Shown here: piece by piece, positions 50,122 through 59,185 of the stretch | How the letters are laid out: every line of letters starts with the position of its first letter | How positions within the stretch are numbered: position 1 is the stretch's first letter | Source: Lachnoclostridium sp. An169 | GTDB taxonomy: Bacteria > Bacillota > Clostridia > Lachnospirales > Lachnospiraceae | Assembly: GCF_002160525.1 (NCBI RefSeq) | Contig: NZ_NFKT01000001.1 | Location: 62,001-126,000, forward strand | Reading direction: 5' to 3' | Length of the DNA stretch: 64,000 nt | The notes under the pieces: generated by a model | The model's input: the letters and a program-made list of their open reading frames with translations, nothing else | What the model was told of the DNA's origin: nothing | The model's database searches: none | Program-made: the position numbers and the translations under genes

Positions 50122-50151
50122 TTGACAATACGGGTGGCTCTGCGGTAGAAT
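50122..50151 (+). promoter_or_regulatory. thrS: Promoter of thrS
   Basis: A perfect TTGACA (50122-50127) and TAGAAT (50146-50151) are spaced 18 bases, directly before the T-box leader. Confidence 0.8.
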
Positions 50152-50506
50152 AGGCGTTGAAAAGACAAAGCGTTGATGGGGAGAGTAAGCTTCCGGCACA
50201 TCCCAGAGAGGGATCGTTTGGTGTGAGTATCCTGTTGTGCGGCTGACTGAAGACCACCCCGGAGCGGCCCTAATACGGCACGGTGATTCCGTTATCATCA
50301 TTTGAATTAAGAGGTTTTCTGTATGGCAGCCTGCCGGATACGGGCAGGAGGGCAGATGATATACATGGAAAACAAGCAGGGTGGAACCGCGGATATCTGA
50401 TCCGTCCCTGTGAGGAGTGTTTCCGCGCTGCTTTTGTCGGGAAAAGCCTTTTTTTGAAAGCGTTGAGGATAAGAGGAGACATTTCTGCGGGAATGTCTCT
50501 TTTTTT
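50152..50506 (+). ncRNA. T-box riboswitch, threonine, upstream of thrS
   Basis: The leader has the AGTA motif near the base of stem I (GGGAGAGTAAGC, about 50180-50191), a likely specifier ACC (Thr, 50253-50255, in GAAGACCACC) and the T-box sequence AGGGTGGAACCGCGG (about 50378-50392). A terminator hairpin, GAGACATT with AATGTCTC (50476-50499), is followed by eight T. Uncharged tRNA-Thr should induce thrS. Between 50507 and 50662 there is only the leader of thrS. Confidence 0.92.
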
Positions 50507-50662
50507 ACAGAAACGTGCTTTTTACAGAAATGTGCTTTTTGCAGAAATGCGCGGGAAGCAGTCCGGATGGAAACATCCGGAAGCTTCGTAAAAACAGAAG
50601 CGTATGGAAACAGTCTGCCGGAAAAGGAAAAAGAAGAAAAAACCAGAAAGGAAGAAAAAAGT

Positions 50663-52606
50663 ATGAAGATTACATTGAAAGACGGCTCTTCAAAAGAGTA
50701 TCAGCAGCCGATGAGTGTGTATGATATCGCCCTTGACATCAGCGAGGGTCTGGCGCGTGTGGCAACATCCGGGGAGATTGACGGGGAAGTTGTCGATCTG
50801 CGGACCATTGTGGACAAGGACTGTGAACTCAGTATTCTGACATTTAATGACGAGAAGGGAAAGGGGGCATTCCGCCATACTGCATCCCATATTATGGCGC
50901 AGGCGATCAAACGGCTTTATCCGGATACAAAGCTTGCTATCGGTCCTTCCATTGCGGACGGGTTTTACTATGATGTGGACAGAGACACTCCGCTGACCGC
51001 CGAGGATCTGGAGAAGATCGAGGCGGAGATGAAGAAGATTGTCAAAGAGAATCTGGAGATTAAACAGTACACAATGCCGAGAAACGAGGCCATTGCCTAT
51101 TTCAAGGAGAAAAATGAACCGTACAAGGTGGAGCTTATCGAGGATCTTCCGGAAGATGAGACAATCAGTTTCTACTCTCAGGGAGAGTTCACAGATCTTT
51201 GCGCAGGTCCCCACCTTATGACAACAAAGCCGGTGAAGGCTTTCAAACTGACAAGCCTTGCAGGCGCTTACTGGAGAGGCAGCGAGAAGAACAAGATGCT
51301 CCAGAGAATCTACGGAACCGCATTCCCGAAGAAAGCGGAACTGGATGAATACCTGACTATGATGGAAGAGGCGAAGAAAAGGGACCACAGAAAACTCGGA
51401 AAAGAGCTGGGACTCTTTATGATGCGCGAGGAGGGACCGGGATTCCCGTTCTTCCTGCCGAATGGAATGGTGCTCAAAAACACGCTTCTTGACTACTGGA
51501 GAGAGATCCACAGAAAGGCGGGCTATGTGGAGATTTCTACCCCGATTATGCTGAGCCGCCATCTCTGGGAGACTTCCGGACACTGGGATCACTATAAAGA
51601 AAACATGTATACAACAGTGATCGACGATGAGGATTTTGCCATCAAACCGATGAACTGCCCGGGCGGAATTCTTGTCTACGAATCTGAGCCGAGATCCTAC
51701 CGTGATCTTCCCATCCGCATGGGAGAGCTGGGACTGGTTCACCGCCATGAGAAATCCGGTCAGCTTCACGGTCTCATGAGAGTGCGCTGCTTTACTCAGG
51801 ATGATGCCCATATCTTTATGACTCCGGAACAGATCCGCGAGGAGATCAAGGGCGTTGTCAGACTGATCGATGAGGTGTACAGCCTGTTCGGCTTTAAATA
51901 TCATGTAGAGCTTTCCACACGTCCGGAGGACAGCATGGGAAGCGATGAGGACTGGGAGATGGCGACAGATGCCCTGAGAAATGCGCTGGATGATATCGGA
52001 CTGCCGTATGTGGTAAATGAAGGGGACGGCGCGTTCTACGGTCCGAAGATCGACTTCCACCTGGAGGATTCTATCGGAAGAACCTGGCAGTGCGGAACGA
52101 TTCAGCTTGACTTCCAGCTCCCGCTGCGGTTCGATCTGGAGTATACAGGCGCAGATGGAGAGAAGCACAGACCGATCATGATCCACCGCGTTGTGTTTGG
52201 ATCCATCGAGCGTTTTATCGGTATCCTGATCGAGCACTTTGCAGGGGCATTCCCGACATGGCTTGCTCCGGTTCAGGTAAAGGTCCTGCCGATCTCTGAC
52301 AAACATGCGGATTATGCTGCGAAAGTTCTGGATGAGCTGAACGCTGCGGGAATCCGTGCCGAGATTGACCAGCGCGCGGAGAAGATCGGTTATAAGATCC
52401 GCGAGGCGCAGCTCAAAAAGATTCCGTATATGCTCGTCGTAGGAGCAAAAGAAGAGGAAGAGGGCAAAGTCTCCGTCAGAAGCAGATTTGAGGGCGATGA
52501 GGGCTCAAAAGAGCTTTCTGCATTTATCGCGGAAATCAAAGAGGAGATCGCGTTAAAGAGCCTGAGAGAGACAAAGGTCCGGGAAGATAAGAAGAATGAT
52601 AAATAA
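50663..52606 (+). CDS. thrS: Threonyl-tRNA synthetase
   Basis: This class II synthetase charges tRNA-Thr. It has a TGS domain (KITLKDGSSKEY, 1-62), the second additional editing domain with HTASHIMAQAIKRLYP and the CAGPH motif, the catalytic core with MNCPGG and RVRCFTQDDAHIF, and a C-terminal anticodon-binding domain (VQVKVLPISDKH). At 647 residues it is full length. The ATG at 50663 follows AGAAAGGAAG; the open frame upstream runs through the leader and is not coding. Confidence 0.97.
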   Translation: MKITLKDGSSKEYQQPMSVYDIALDISEGLARVATSGEIDGEVVDLRTIVDKDCELSILTFNDEKGKGAFRHTASHIMAQAIKRLYPDTKLAIGPSIADGFYYDVDRDTPLTAEDLEKIEAEMKKIVKENLEIKQYTMPRNEAIAYFKEKNEPYKVELIEDLPEDETISFYSQGEFTDLCAGPHLMTTKPVKAFKLTSLAGAYWRGSEKNKMLQRIYGTAFPKKAELDEYLTMMEEAKKRDHRKLGKELGLFMMREEGPGFPFFLPNGMVLKNTLLDYWREIHRKAGYVEISTPIMLSRHLWETSGHWDHYKENMYTTVIDDEDFAIKPMNCPGGILVYESEPRSYRDLPIRMGELGLVHRHEKSGQLHGLMRVRCFTQDDAHIFMTPEQIREEIKGVVRLIDEVYSLFGFKYHVELSTRPEDSMGSDEDWEMATDALRNALDDIGLPYVVNEGDGAFYGPKIDFHLEDSIGRTWQCGTIQLDFQLPLRFDLEYTGADGEKHRPIMIHRVVFGSIERFIGILIEHFAGAFPTWLAPVQVKVLPISDKHADYAAKVLDELNAAGIRAEIDQRAEKIGYKIREAQLKKIPYMLVVGAKEEEEGKVSVRSRFEGDEGSKELSAFIAEIKEEIALKSLRETKVREDKKNDK

Positions 52607-52655
52607 ATGGTAAGATACCAGAAAGACAAAAATAATAAGAAATAAGGAAAAACAA

Positions 52656-54914
52656 ATGAGAAAAAAGAGACGCTTTTTCAGAAACTGGCGGCTGTGTATT
52701 CCGGTTATCTTCATTTATATGGAGACGGTGTTCCATCTTTATATGGGACTGGATATGAAGTATACCGCGCTATTTGTACTGTTTGATCTTGCTGTCGGAC
52801 TGCTCCTTGCGGGCATTCTGTATTTTCTGAAGGAGCGTCCTGCGAGAATCGCGGGGGCAGTCCTTACAGCAGGACTGTCCCTGCTGTTTGTGGCGGAATG
52901 TATCTGCAGAGATATCCTTCAGCAGTACTATCAGTTTTTCAGTGCTGTGGAGACCGCGGCGGGAAATCATCTGACAGATTACCTCCCTGCGGTGGTGCAG
53001 TCGATTGTCCGCCATATTCCGGGAATTTTTCTGCTTATGGTGATCCCCCTGGGATTCTATGCTGTCTGCGTGATTCTTCCCGGTCGGCGGAACAGAATGC
53101 GTGCCCGGGACAGCACTGCATCTGTGCGGAAAACGCCGGGAAATCACAGGAGTCCCCGGATCTTAATCGAGATCCTTGTCGAGAAGGCGGGATATTTCCT
53201 GAGAAAGAGGAGGATGAGAAAGGGGCTGGCATGTATCCTGCTTGCGTGTTTTATTCAGGTGGTGGGGCTTGGAATTATGAATCTGTTTCCCTGGAGCGGT
53301 GATTTCACTCCGGATATGCTGTATCAGGTGGATACCAATGCGGAGGATCAGGTGGAACAGCTCGGACTGGTTACCATGCTCCGCCTTGATATGGTACATT
53401 TTCTGCATGGAGGAGCAGACGTGACGCTTCCGGAAATTAACCGGGATGCCGCCCTTGCGGTATCCGGAGAGGATGTCTCAGACAGCGGTGACGGAAAGGA
53501 ATCCGATGAAACCGGTGATGGTGCGGAGGAAAGCGGAGGGAAAAATGGAACCGGTAATGCCGGAGAAAAAGGAGAGGACGGCGGGAAAAAGGATAGGGTT
53601 TATCCCTACAATGCTCTGGACATTGATTTTGAGGCGCTGAAAGCTTCTGCACCGAATGAAGACTCCGCATGGCTTGACGAGTATTTTGAGAGTGTGGTTC
53701 CCACCAGACAGAATAAGTATACCGGAATGTTTGAAGGATATAATGTCATATTTATTACTGCAGAAGGATTCAGCGGCTATATGATCGATCCGGAGATTAC
53801 GCCTACTCTCTACAGACTATCCCATGAAGGTTTCGTGTTTGAAAATTTTTATTCCACACTGCATTTTACCAGTACTTCAGGGGGAGAGTTTCAGAACCTT
53901 ACCGGTCTGTATCCCAAAGCGGGATTCCCGGTGAGCATGTCGGAGACGGGAAAACAGGGGACAAGCCTTCCGTTTAACCTTGCATCCCAGCTCAACCGGC
54001 TGGGATATACCTCCATCGGTTATCATTATAATCAGAATATGTATGGGCGGGAGCTATCTCATCCGAATCTGGGATATAACTGGCGGCAGTTTACAAATTG
54101 CGCCGAGCCCTTAAGCCCGGAGACAAACTCCAACGGATATGTCTACTGGCCCCAGTCGGACGACTATATGATTGAGCAGACTTTTTCGGAATATGCGGAC
54201 CGGCAGCCCTTCAATATCTATTACCTGACAATCAGCGGGCATCTCCCGTACGGATTTTCCGACAGCCAGATGTCTGCCAGGAATGAAGACGCCGTTCAGT
54301 CCCTTCCCTATTCGGAAAAGACAAAAGCATATATTGCGGCAAATCTGGAACTGGAAAAAGGACTGACCCGTCTGGTGAACTATCTGGAGGATGCGGGGAT
54401 TGCAGATAAAACTGTGATCGTGATGGCACCGGACCATATCCCGTATTCTGATCTGGATGTACTGGAAGAACTCTCCGGACAGTCTTTTAATTCGGAGACA
54501 CTGGAAAACCTGAATGAAAAGAATTTGAATGTAAATGTATACAAGAATACATGGATACTATGGTCCGCATCCATGGAAGAACCGGTAGTTGTTGACAAAC
54601 CCTGCAGCCAGGTGGATATCCTGCCTACCGTGTCCAATCTCCTGGGGCTTCAATATGACTCGCGGATGCTTGCGGGAACGGATGTGCTCTCAACAAGCGA
54701 TCCGGTGGTGATTTTCTACTCTCATTCCTGGCTTACGGAGAAAGGAATGTATGACCGGTATTCCGGTACATTTACTCCGGCGCAGGGAGTGGAGATGAGC
54801 CAGGAAGAACAGAATGTGTATGTGGAAAATACGAAGTATATAGTAGAAAGCAGGCTGAAGCTCGGACAGCTGATTATCGAAAATGACTATTACCGTCAGG
54901 CGGTTCCGTGGTGA
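52656..54914 (+). CDS. LTA synthase-like membrane sulfatase-fold protein
   Basis: This is a membrane phosphoglycerol-transferase-like enzyme of the LtaS family, 752 residues. The N-terminal third has about five membrane helices (first near residues 10-28; a charged cytoplasmic loop at about 150-185). A low-complexity acidic/Gly/Lys linker (about 268-310) leads to the extracellular sulfatase-fold domain from about 345. The metal-site strand is YNVIFITAEGFSGYM, and the likely Thr nucleophile is Thr407 in TSTSGGEF, matching the T-S-x-x-E-F of LtaS. The segment KTVIVMAPDHIPYSD holds the conserved Asp-His. It probably modifies a cell-surface polymer; the acceptor is unknown. It begins 49 bases after thrS and has a weak AAGGAAAAAC ribosome site. 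Confidence 0.9.
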   Translation: MRKKRRFFRNWRLCIPVIFIYMETVFHLYMGLDMKYTALFVLFDLAVGLLLAGILYFLKERPARIAGAVLTAGLSLLFVAECICRDILQQYYQFFSAVETAAGNHLTDYLPAVVQSIVRHIPGIFLLMVIPLGFYAVCVILPGRRNRMRARDSTASVRKTPGNHRSPRILIEILVEKAGYFLRKRRMRKGLACILLACFIQVVGLGIMNLFPWSGDFTPDMLYQVDTNAEDQVEQLGLVTMLRLDMVHFLHGGADVTLPEINRDAALAVSGEDVSDSGDGKESDETGDGAEESGGKNGTGNAGEKGEDGGKKDRVYPYNALDIDFEALKASAPNEDSAWLDEYFESVVPTRQNKYTGMFEGYNVIFITAEGFSGYMIDPEITPTLYRLSHEGFVFENFYSTLHFTSTSGGEFQNLTGLYPKAGFPVSMSETGKQGTSLPFNLASQLNRLGYTSIGYHYNQNMYGRELSHPNLGYNWRQFTNCAEPLSPETNSNGYVYWPQSDDYMIEQTFSEYADRQPFNIYYLTISGHLPYGFSDSQMSARNEDAVQSLPYSEKTKAYIAANLELEKGLTRLVNYLEDAGIADKTVIVMAPDHIPYSDLDVLEELSGQSFNSETLENLNEKNLNVNVYKNTWILWSASMEEPVVVDKPCSQVDILPTVSNLLGLQYDSRMLAGTDVLSTSDPVVIFYSHSWLTEKGMYDRYSGTFTPAQGVEMSQEEQNVYVENTKYIVESRLKLGQLIIENDYYRQAVPW

Positions 54915-54946
54915 TGCGGTTTCCGGCGCCGGGGCTGAAAAGCTGC

Positions 54947-54975
54947 TTGACAGGTCCGTGCCGGGATAGTAAGAT
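54947..54975 (+). promoter_or_regulatory. Promoter of the orphan shell-protein locus
   Basis: A perfect TTGACA (54947-54952) and TAAGAT (54970-54975) are spaced 17 bases. The leader contains a perfect hairpin, ATGCCG-CTC-CGGCAT (55027-55041). Confidence 0.8.
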
Positions 54976-55101
54976 TTTTATGTTGGCCGGATATTAAGCT
55001 GTCCGGATGCGATGAGACCGGAATTTATGCCGCTCCGGCATTCTGAGTGGTGGAAAGAAATAGTTTTTGAAAAATACGGACTGGAAAGAGAGGTACTGAC
55101 A

Positions 55102-55467
55102 ATGGCGAATGACCATGGAGAACAGATAAGAATTGTGCAGGAGACTGTGGCGGGAAAAGAGATTACATTTGCACATGTAATGGGCGGCCCGGCTCCGATT
55201 ATATATCAGAAGCTGGGACTGAATCCCCAGCTGGATTACCGTTCCTCGGCGATCGGGATTATGAACATGACTCCGCCGGAGTCTGCGGTGATCGCCTCCG
55301 ATATCGCGGTGAAGAGCGGTAATGTATATCTCGGGTTTGCAGACAGGTTTACGGGTACCCTGATTATTACGGGAGAGATCTCGGACGTTACTTCGGCCCT
55401 GACGGAAATCGTGGACTACTTCCGGGATTCCCTTGGATATGTAGTGTGCGATATCACGAAGAGATAG
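55102..55467 (+). CDS. Microcompartment shell protein, EutS/PduU type (first copy)
   Basis: This is a BMC-domain protein of the circularly permuted EutS/PduU type, 121 residues. Matching segments are VAGKEITFAHVMGGPAPIIYQKLGL at the start, SAIGIMNMTPPESAVIASDIAVKSG in the middle and LGFADRFTGTLIITGEISDVTSAL near the end. In known systems such proteins form hexagonal tiles of a protein shell with a small N-terminal barrel over the pore. The ATG at 55102 is preferred because the family starts there; the frame is open from 55012. A paralogue and a GTPase follow, but there are no enzymes, no BMC-H major shell protein and no pentamer gene nearby. Confidence 0.9.
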   Translation: MANDHGEQIRIVQETVAGKEITFAHVMGGPAPIIYQKLGLNPQLDYRSSAIGIMNMTPPESAVIASDIAVKSGNVYLGFADRFTGTLIITGEISDVTSALTEIVDYFRDSLGYVVCDITKR

Positions 55468-55485
55468 AAGTGGGGAGTGCGGCGT

Positions 55486-55914
55486 ATGGCTCGAATGACG
55501 AAAGAGGAACTGCTGGAGAAGCTGTTCCACGATGATTATGAACATCTGAAGGGAAAGAAACTTCGTATGACCCGGGTGCGTGTCCCGGGAAAAGAGGTCT
55601 GCCTGGCTCATGTGATCACTCCTGACCAGACCTGCATTTATCAGAACCTTGCCCTCCACATCGGGGTGCATGAAGGAGAGGACCACACGGGTGAATCCAT
55701 CGGACTGATCCGTTTTACTCCGTGGGAATCGGTTGTGGTGGCAGCGGATGTGGCAGTGAAAAGCGCAAATGTACAGATCGGTTTTATGGACCGGTTCTGC
55801 GGTTCCCTGATCCTCACCGGCGGTCTGGCGGAGGTGCAGACTGCAGTGGAAGAAGTGGTAAAATTTTTCGACAGGGTTCTTGGCTTTAAAGTCTGTGAGA
55901 TCCACAAAAGCTGA
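55486..55914 (+). CDS. Microcompartment shell protein, EutS/PduU type (second copy)
   Basis: This is a divergent paralogue of the preceding shell protein, 142 residues. It carries VPGKEVCLAHVITPDQTCIYQNLALH, ESIGLIRFTPWESVVVAADVAVKSA and IGFMDRFCGSLILTGGLAEVQTAV. Its N-terminus is about 25 residues longer (TKEELLEKLFHDDYEHLKGKK-like), a possible short helix that could act as a docking or encapsulation element; that is inference. It also has an insertion of acidic residues (GVHEGEDHTGE) before the core. The ATG at 55486 has GGGGAG upstream; a GTG three codons earlier is possible. It is 18 bases from the first copy. Confidence 0.88.
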   Translation: MARMTKEELLEKLFHDDYEHLKGKKLRMTRVRVPGKEVCLAHVITPDQTCIYQNLALHIGVHEGEDHTGESIGLIRFTPWESVVVAADVAVKSANVQIGFMDRFCGSLILTGGLAEVQTAVEEVVKFFDRVLGFKVCEIHKS

Positions 55915-55931
55915 GAGAGACAGGTGGCAGA

Positions 55932-56474
55932 ATGAAAAAGATATTTCTGATGGGAAGAAGCGAGGCGGGGAAGACCTCGCTGACCCAGGCGTTAAAAGGT
56001 GAAGAACTTCATTATATTAAGACACAATATACGAATACCCAGGACGATATGATTGACTCTCCGGGAGAGTATGCCGAATCCAAGCGGTTCAGCGTAGGGC
56101 TTGCCTGCTTTTCCTTTGAGGCGGACGTGGTGGCCATTGTCCAGGCCGCAGACGAGCCTTTCAATCTGTTCGGCGACAGCAGCAGGGCCTTTATTCAGCG
56201 GCCTCTGATCGGCATTATTACCAAGATTGACTCGCCTTATGCCAATATCCCCATGGTCAGACAGTGGATGCTCAATGCGGGATGTGAGCGAATCTTTCAG
56301 GTGGATAATGTGACGAGGGAAGGAATCGATGAACTGTTGGATTATCTGCGGGATGATCTTCCCCATCTGACGATGGAGCAGGCAATGTTCAAGCAGAGTC
56401 TGGGATTGAATGAGTGGGATCCGCTTCCGGAGGGAGTGGAATATCCAGAGGAGCCGTCCGGCGTTCCGGTTTGA
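55932..56474 (+). CDS. EutP/PduV-family GTPase
   Basis: This is a small P-loop GTPase of the EutP/PduV family, found with microcompartments. The Walker A loop is GRSEAGKTSL (residues 8-17), the family form; IDSPGEYAE replaces the usual DxxG and GIITKID provides the guanine-specificity (TKxD) motif. At 180 residues it is about 20-30 longer than usual because of a C-terminal tail (LGLNEWDPLPEGVEYPEEP). PduV has been linked to positioning of microcompartments, and EutP to acetate kinase activity in ethanolamine use; which applies here is unknown. It ends the three-gene operon; the terminator overlaps its stop. Confidence 0.9.
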   Translation: MKKIFLMGRSEAGKTSLTQALKGEELHYIKTQYTNTQDDMIDSPGEYAESKRFSVGLACFSFEADVVAIVQAADEPFNLFGDSSRAFIQRPLIGIITKIDSPYANIPMVRQWMLNAGCERIFQVDNVTREGIDELLDYLRDDLPHLTMEQAMFKQSLGLNEWDPLPEGVEYPEEPSGVPV

Positions 56475-56497
56475 CCGGAGGATGCCGGACGGTTTTT
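56454..56497 (+). terminator. Intrinsic terminator of the shell-protein locus
   Basis: CCGTCCGGCGTTCCGG (56454-56469) pairs with CCGGAGGATGCCGGACGG (56475-56492) with small bulges, followed by TTTTT. The stop codon of the GTPase lies in the loop. Confidence 0.8.
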
Positions 56498-56629
56498 AAT
56501 ATGGCGGATAATGGCGGATAATGTCAGCAACGGGAATTGACACAGGGAAGGATATAGGATACAATAGCGGGAGAACATTTGTTCTTTTGGTAAATCTGCA
56601 ATAATCCGAACCGATGGGAGGGATGGGAT

Positions 56630-57063
56630 GTGAAAAAGAAAAAGAGGCGGGGCGCTGTGGCCTGTGCCGGAATTGCTTCCTGTATTTTTATTGCCACCGC
56701 GGGTTACCTGGCCCTGCATTATCAGAATACATCCCCAGAGCGGCTGCCAGACAGGTTCGGGAAGAGGATAGAAGCAGTATACAGTTCTGTGGATAAAGAT
56801 AATGACGGATATGACGTGTGAGAAACCTGCAGGTTTATTTTGAGCATACTGCGGTAAAGCTTACTACAGATATATCCGACACAGAACAGTGGCAGGGAGG
56901 GGATATTGTGGTATTTCACAATCATATCGGGATTGTCTCAGACAGAAGAAATGAAAACGGAGTTCCTTATGTTATCCATCATAACAGTCCCTGGCAGAAA
57001 AGATATGAGGAGGATATTCTGGAAAAGAGGAAGGATATCGAGGGGCATTATCGGGTGACATAA
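56630..57063 (+). pseudogene. DUF1287 gene with internal deletion and frameshift
   Basis: The first part (GTG at 56630 to TGA at 56821) encodes a membrane or signal segment (GIASCIFIATAGYLALHYQN) and then ERLPDRFGKRIEAVYSSVDKDNDGYD. The second part (about 56817-57060, another frame) encodes VRNLQVYFEHTAVKLTTDIS, then WQGGDIVVFHNHIGIVSDRR and YVIHHNSPWQK. Together these look like the start and the end of a DUF1287 protein, but the middle of the family (about 90-100 residues, including the GVCTD segment with its Cys) is missing. I infer one deletion at about 56815 that also changed the frame. The NlpC/P60-like fold of this family would need the lost part for activity. Confidence 0.75.
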
Positions 57064-57169
57064 GGCGATTCGGAGCCTGATATCGAGCATCTCAAAAGTC
57101 ACAAAGGATTACCCTGCGGTATACTGTTATATACTGAAAAGACGGGCAAAGCTGAGGAGAAGATTTTAT

Positions 57170-59155
57170 ATGGATCATTTTGAATTAGTATCAGAATACA
57201 AACCCACCGGCGACCAGCCACAGGCCATCGAGCAGCTGGTCAAAGGTTTCAAGGAAGGCAACCAGTGCCAGACCCTGCTGGGCGTCACCGGCTCCGGTAA
57301 GACCTTCACGATGGCAAACGTCATCCAGCAATTAAATAAACCGACATTGATTATCGCTCACAACAAGACTCTGGCGGCACAGCTCTACGGCGAGTTCAAG
57401 GAATTCTTCCCGAACAATGCTGTAGAGTACTTTGTGTCCTACTACGACTACTACCAGCCCGAGGCCTACGTCCCCTCCTCGGACACTTACATCGCCAAGG
57501 ACTCCGCTATCAATGAAGAAATCGATAAACTCCGTCTCTCCGCCACTATGGCGCTGACAGAGAGGAGAGATGTAATCATTGTTGCCAGTGTGTCGTGTAT
57601 CTACGGTCTGGGAAACCCGGTGGACTATCAGAATATGGTGATTTCCCTGCGCCCGGGCATGATCAAGGACCGGGATGAAGTGATGGCAAAATTGATCGAG
57701 ATCCAGTATGACCGCAATGATATGGATTTTCACAGGGGAACTTTCCGGGTGCGCGGGGATGTGCTCGAGATTATACCTGCATACGAGAGTGAGACGGCGA
57801 TCCGGATTGAGTTCTTCGGAGATGAGGTAGACCGGATCACGGAGATCGATATCCTGACGGGAGAGGTGAAGGACGAACTGAAACATGTTGCTATTTTCCC
57901 GGCATCGCACTATGTTGTGGATAAGGAGAATATAAAGAGAGCGGTTCATGATATTGAAGAAGAACTGGATGAGCGGGTGAAAGAGTTCAAGCGTCAGGAC
58001 AAGCTCCTTGAGGCGCAGAGGATTGCGGAGCGGACGAACTTTGATATTGAGATGCTCAAAGAGACCGGTTTCTGTTCCGGCATTGAGAACTATTCCAGGC
58101 ATCTTGCAGGTCTGGCGCCGGGACAGCCTCCGTATACACTGATCGATTATTTCCCGGATGATTTTATTATGATGATCGACGAGTCCCACAAGACGATCCC
58201 GCAGATCGGAGGAATGTACCATGGCGATCAGTCGAGAAAATCAACGCTGGTGGATTACGGATTCCGACTCCCCTCAGCGAAGGACAACCGCCCCTTGAAT
58301 TTTGAAGAATTTGAGAGTAAAATCAATCAGGTGCTGTTCGTATCGGCAACGCCCGGACCCTATGAGGAGGAGCATGAGCTTCTGAGGGCTGAACAGGTGA
58401 TCCGCCCCACCGGACTTCTTGATCCGGAGGTCAGTGTGCGTCCGGTGGAAGGACAGATCGATGATCTGATCGGCGAGATTAATAAGGAAGTGGCGAACAA
58501 GAACAAGGTTCTTGTTACCACCCTGACGAAACGGATGGCTGAAGACCTTACAGACTATATGCGCGAAGTGGGGATTCGGGTGAAATATCTCCACTCGGAT
58601 GTGGATACACTGGAACGGACGGAGATTATCCGGGACATGCGTCTGGATGTCTTTGATGTGCTGGTGGGAATCAACCTCTTAAGAGAAGGTCTGGACATTC
58701 CGGAGATCACTCTGGTAGCGATTCTTGATGCGGACAAGGAAGGGTTCCTTCGTTCGGAGACGTCTCTGATTCAGACCATCGGACGTGCGGCGAGAAATGC
58801 CGAGGGCCATGTCATCATGTATGCGGACACCGTTACAGAGTCCATGCAGAAGGCGATCGACGAGACACGCCGGCGCCGTGAGATTCAGATGAAATATAAT
58901 GAAGAACACGGGATCACGCCGCAGACGATTCAGAAGTCTGTCCGCGATCTGATCAGCATCTCGAAGAAGGTTGCTGCGGAAGAACTTCGTATGGAGAAGG
59001 ATCCGGAATCCATGAGTAGAAAGGAACTGGAGAAACTGATCTCCGATTTGACAAAACAGATGAAGAAAGCGGCGGCAGAACTGAATTTCGAGTCAGCGGC
59101 AGAACTGCGTGACAAACTGGTGGACCTGAAGAAGATGCTGAATGACCTCGAATGA
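57170..59155 (+). CDS. uvrB: UvrABC excision nuclease subunit B
   Basis: This is the DNA damage-verifying helicase-like subunit of nucleotide excision repair. The Walker A is [17 protein letters not shown] (residues 34-50). The beta-hairpin that inserts into DNA contains [21 protein letters not shown]. Further helicase motifs are [13 protein letters not shown] and [13 protein letters not shown]-terminal UVR domain ([25 protein letters not shown]) contacts UvrC. At 661 residues it is full length. It is followed after 30 bases by uvrA, the common clostridial order. Confidence 0.97.
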   Translation: MDHFELVSEYKPTGDQPQAIEQLVKGFKEGNQCQTLLGVTGSGKTFTMANVIQQLNKPTLIIAHNKTLAAQLYGEFKEFFPNNAVEYFVSYYDYYQPEAYVPSSDTYIAKDSAINEEIDKLRLSATMALTERRDVIIVASVSCIYGLGNPVDYQNMVISLRPGMIKDRDEVMAKLIEIQYDRNDMDFHRGTFRVRGDVLEIIPAYESETAIRIEFFGDEVDRITEIDILTGEVKDELKHVAIFPASHYVVDKENIKRAVHDIEEELDERVKEFKRQDKLLEAQRIAERTNFDIEMLKETGFCSGIENYSRHLAGLAPGQPPYTLIDYFPDDFIMMIDESHKTIPQIGGMYHGDQSRKSTLVDYGFRLPSAKDNRPLNFEEFESKINQVLFVSATPGPYEEEHELLRAEQVIRPTGLLDPEVSVRPVEGQIDDLIGEINKEVANKNKVLVTTLTKRMAEDLTDYMREVGIRVKYLHSDVDTLERTEIIRDMRLDVFDVLVGINLLREGLDIPEITLVAILDADKEGFLRSETSLIQTIGRAARNAEGHVIMYADTVTESMQKAIDETRRRREIQMKYNEEHGITPQTIQKSVRDLISISKKVAAEELRMEKDPESMSRKELEKLISDLTKQMKKAAAELNFESAAELRDKLVDLKKMLNDLE

Positions 59156-59185
59156 ATCACGTGAAAATACAAGGAAGGATATACA

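Noticed and set aside
50690-52306. Open frame of 538 codons on the reverse strand
   Set aside because: It is antisense to thrS, whose synthetase motifs are complete.
54976-55101. ANTAR-type tandem hairpins as in eut operons
   Set aside because: Only one perfect short hairpin (loop CTC) is visible. The paired hexanucleotide loops with conserved A and G are absent, and no EutV/EutW genes are nearby.
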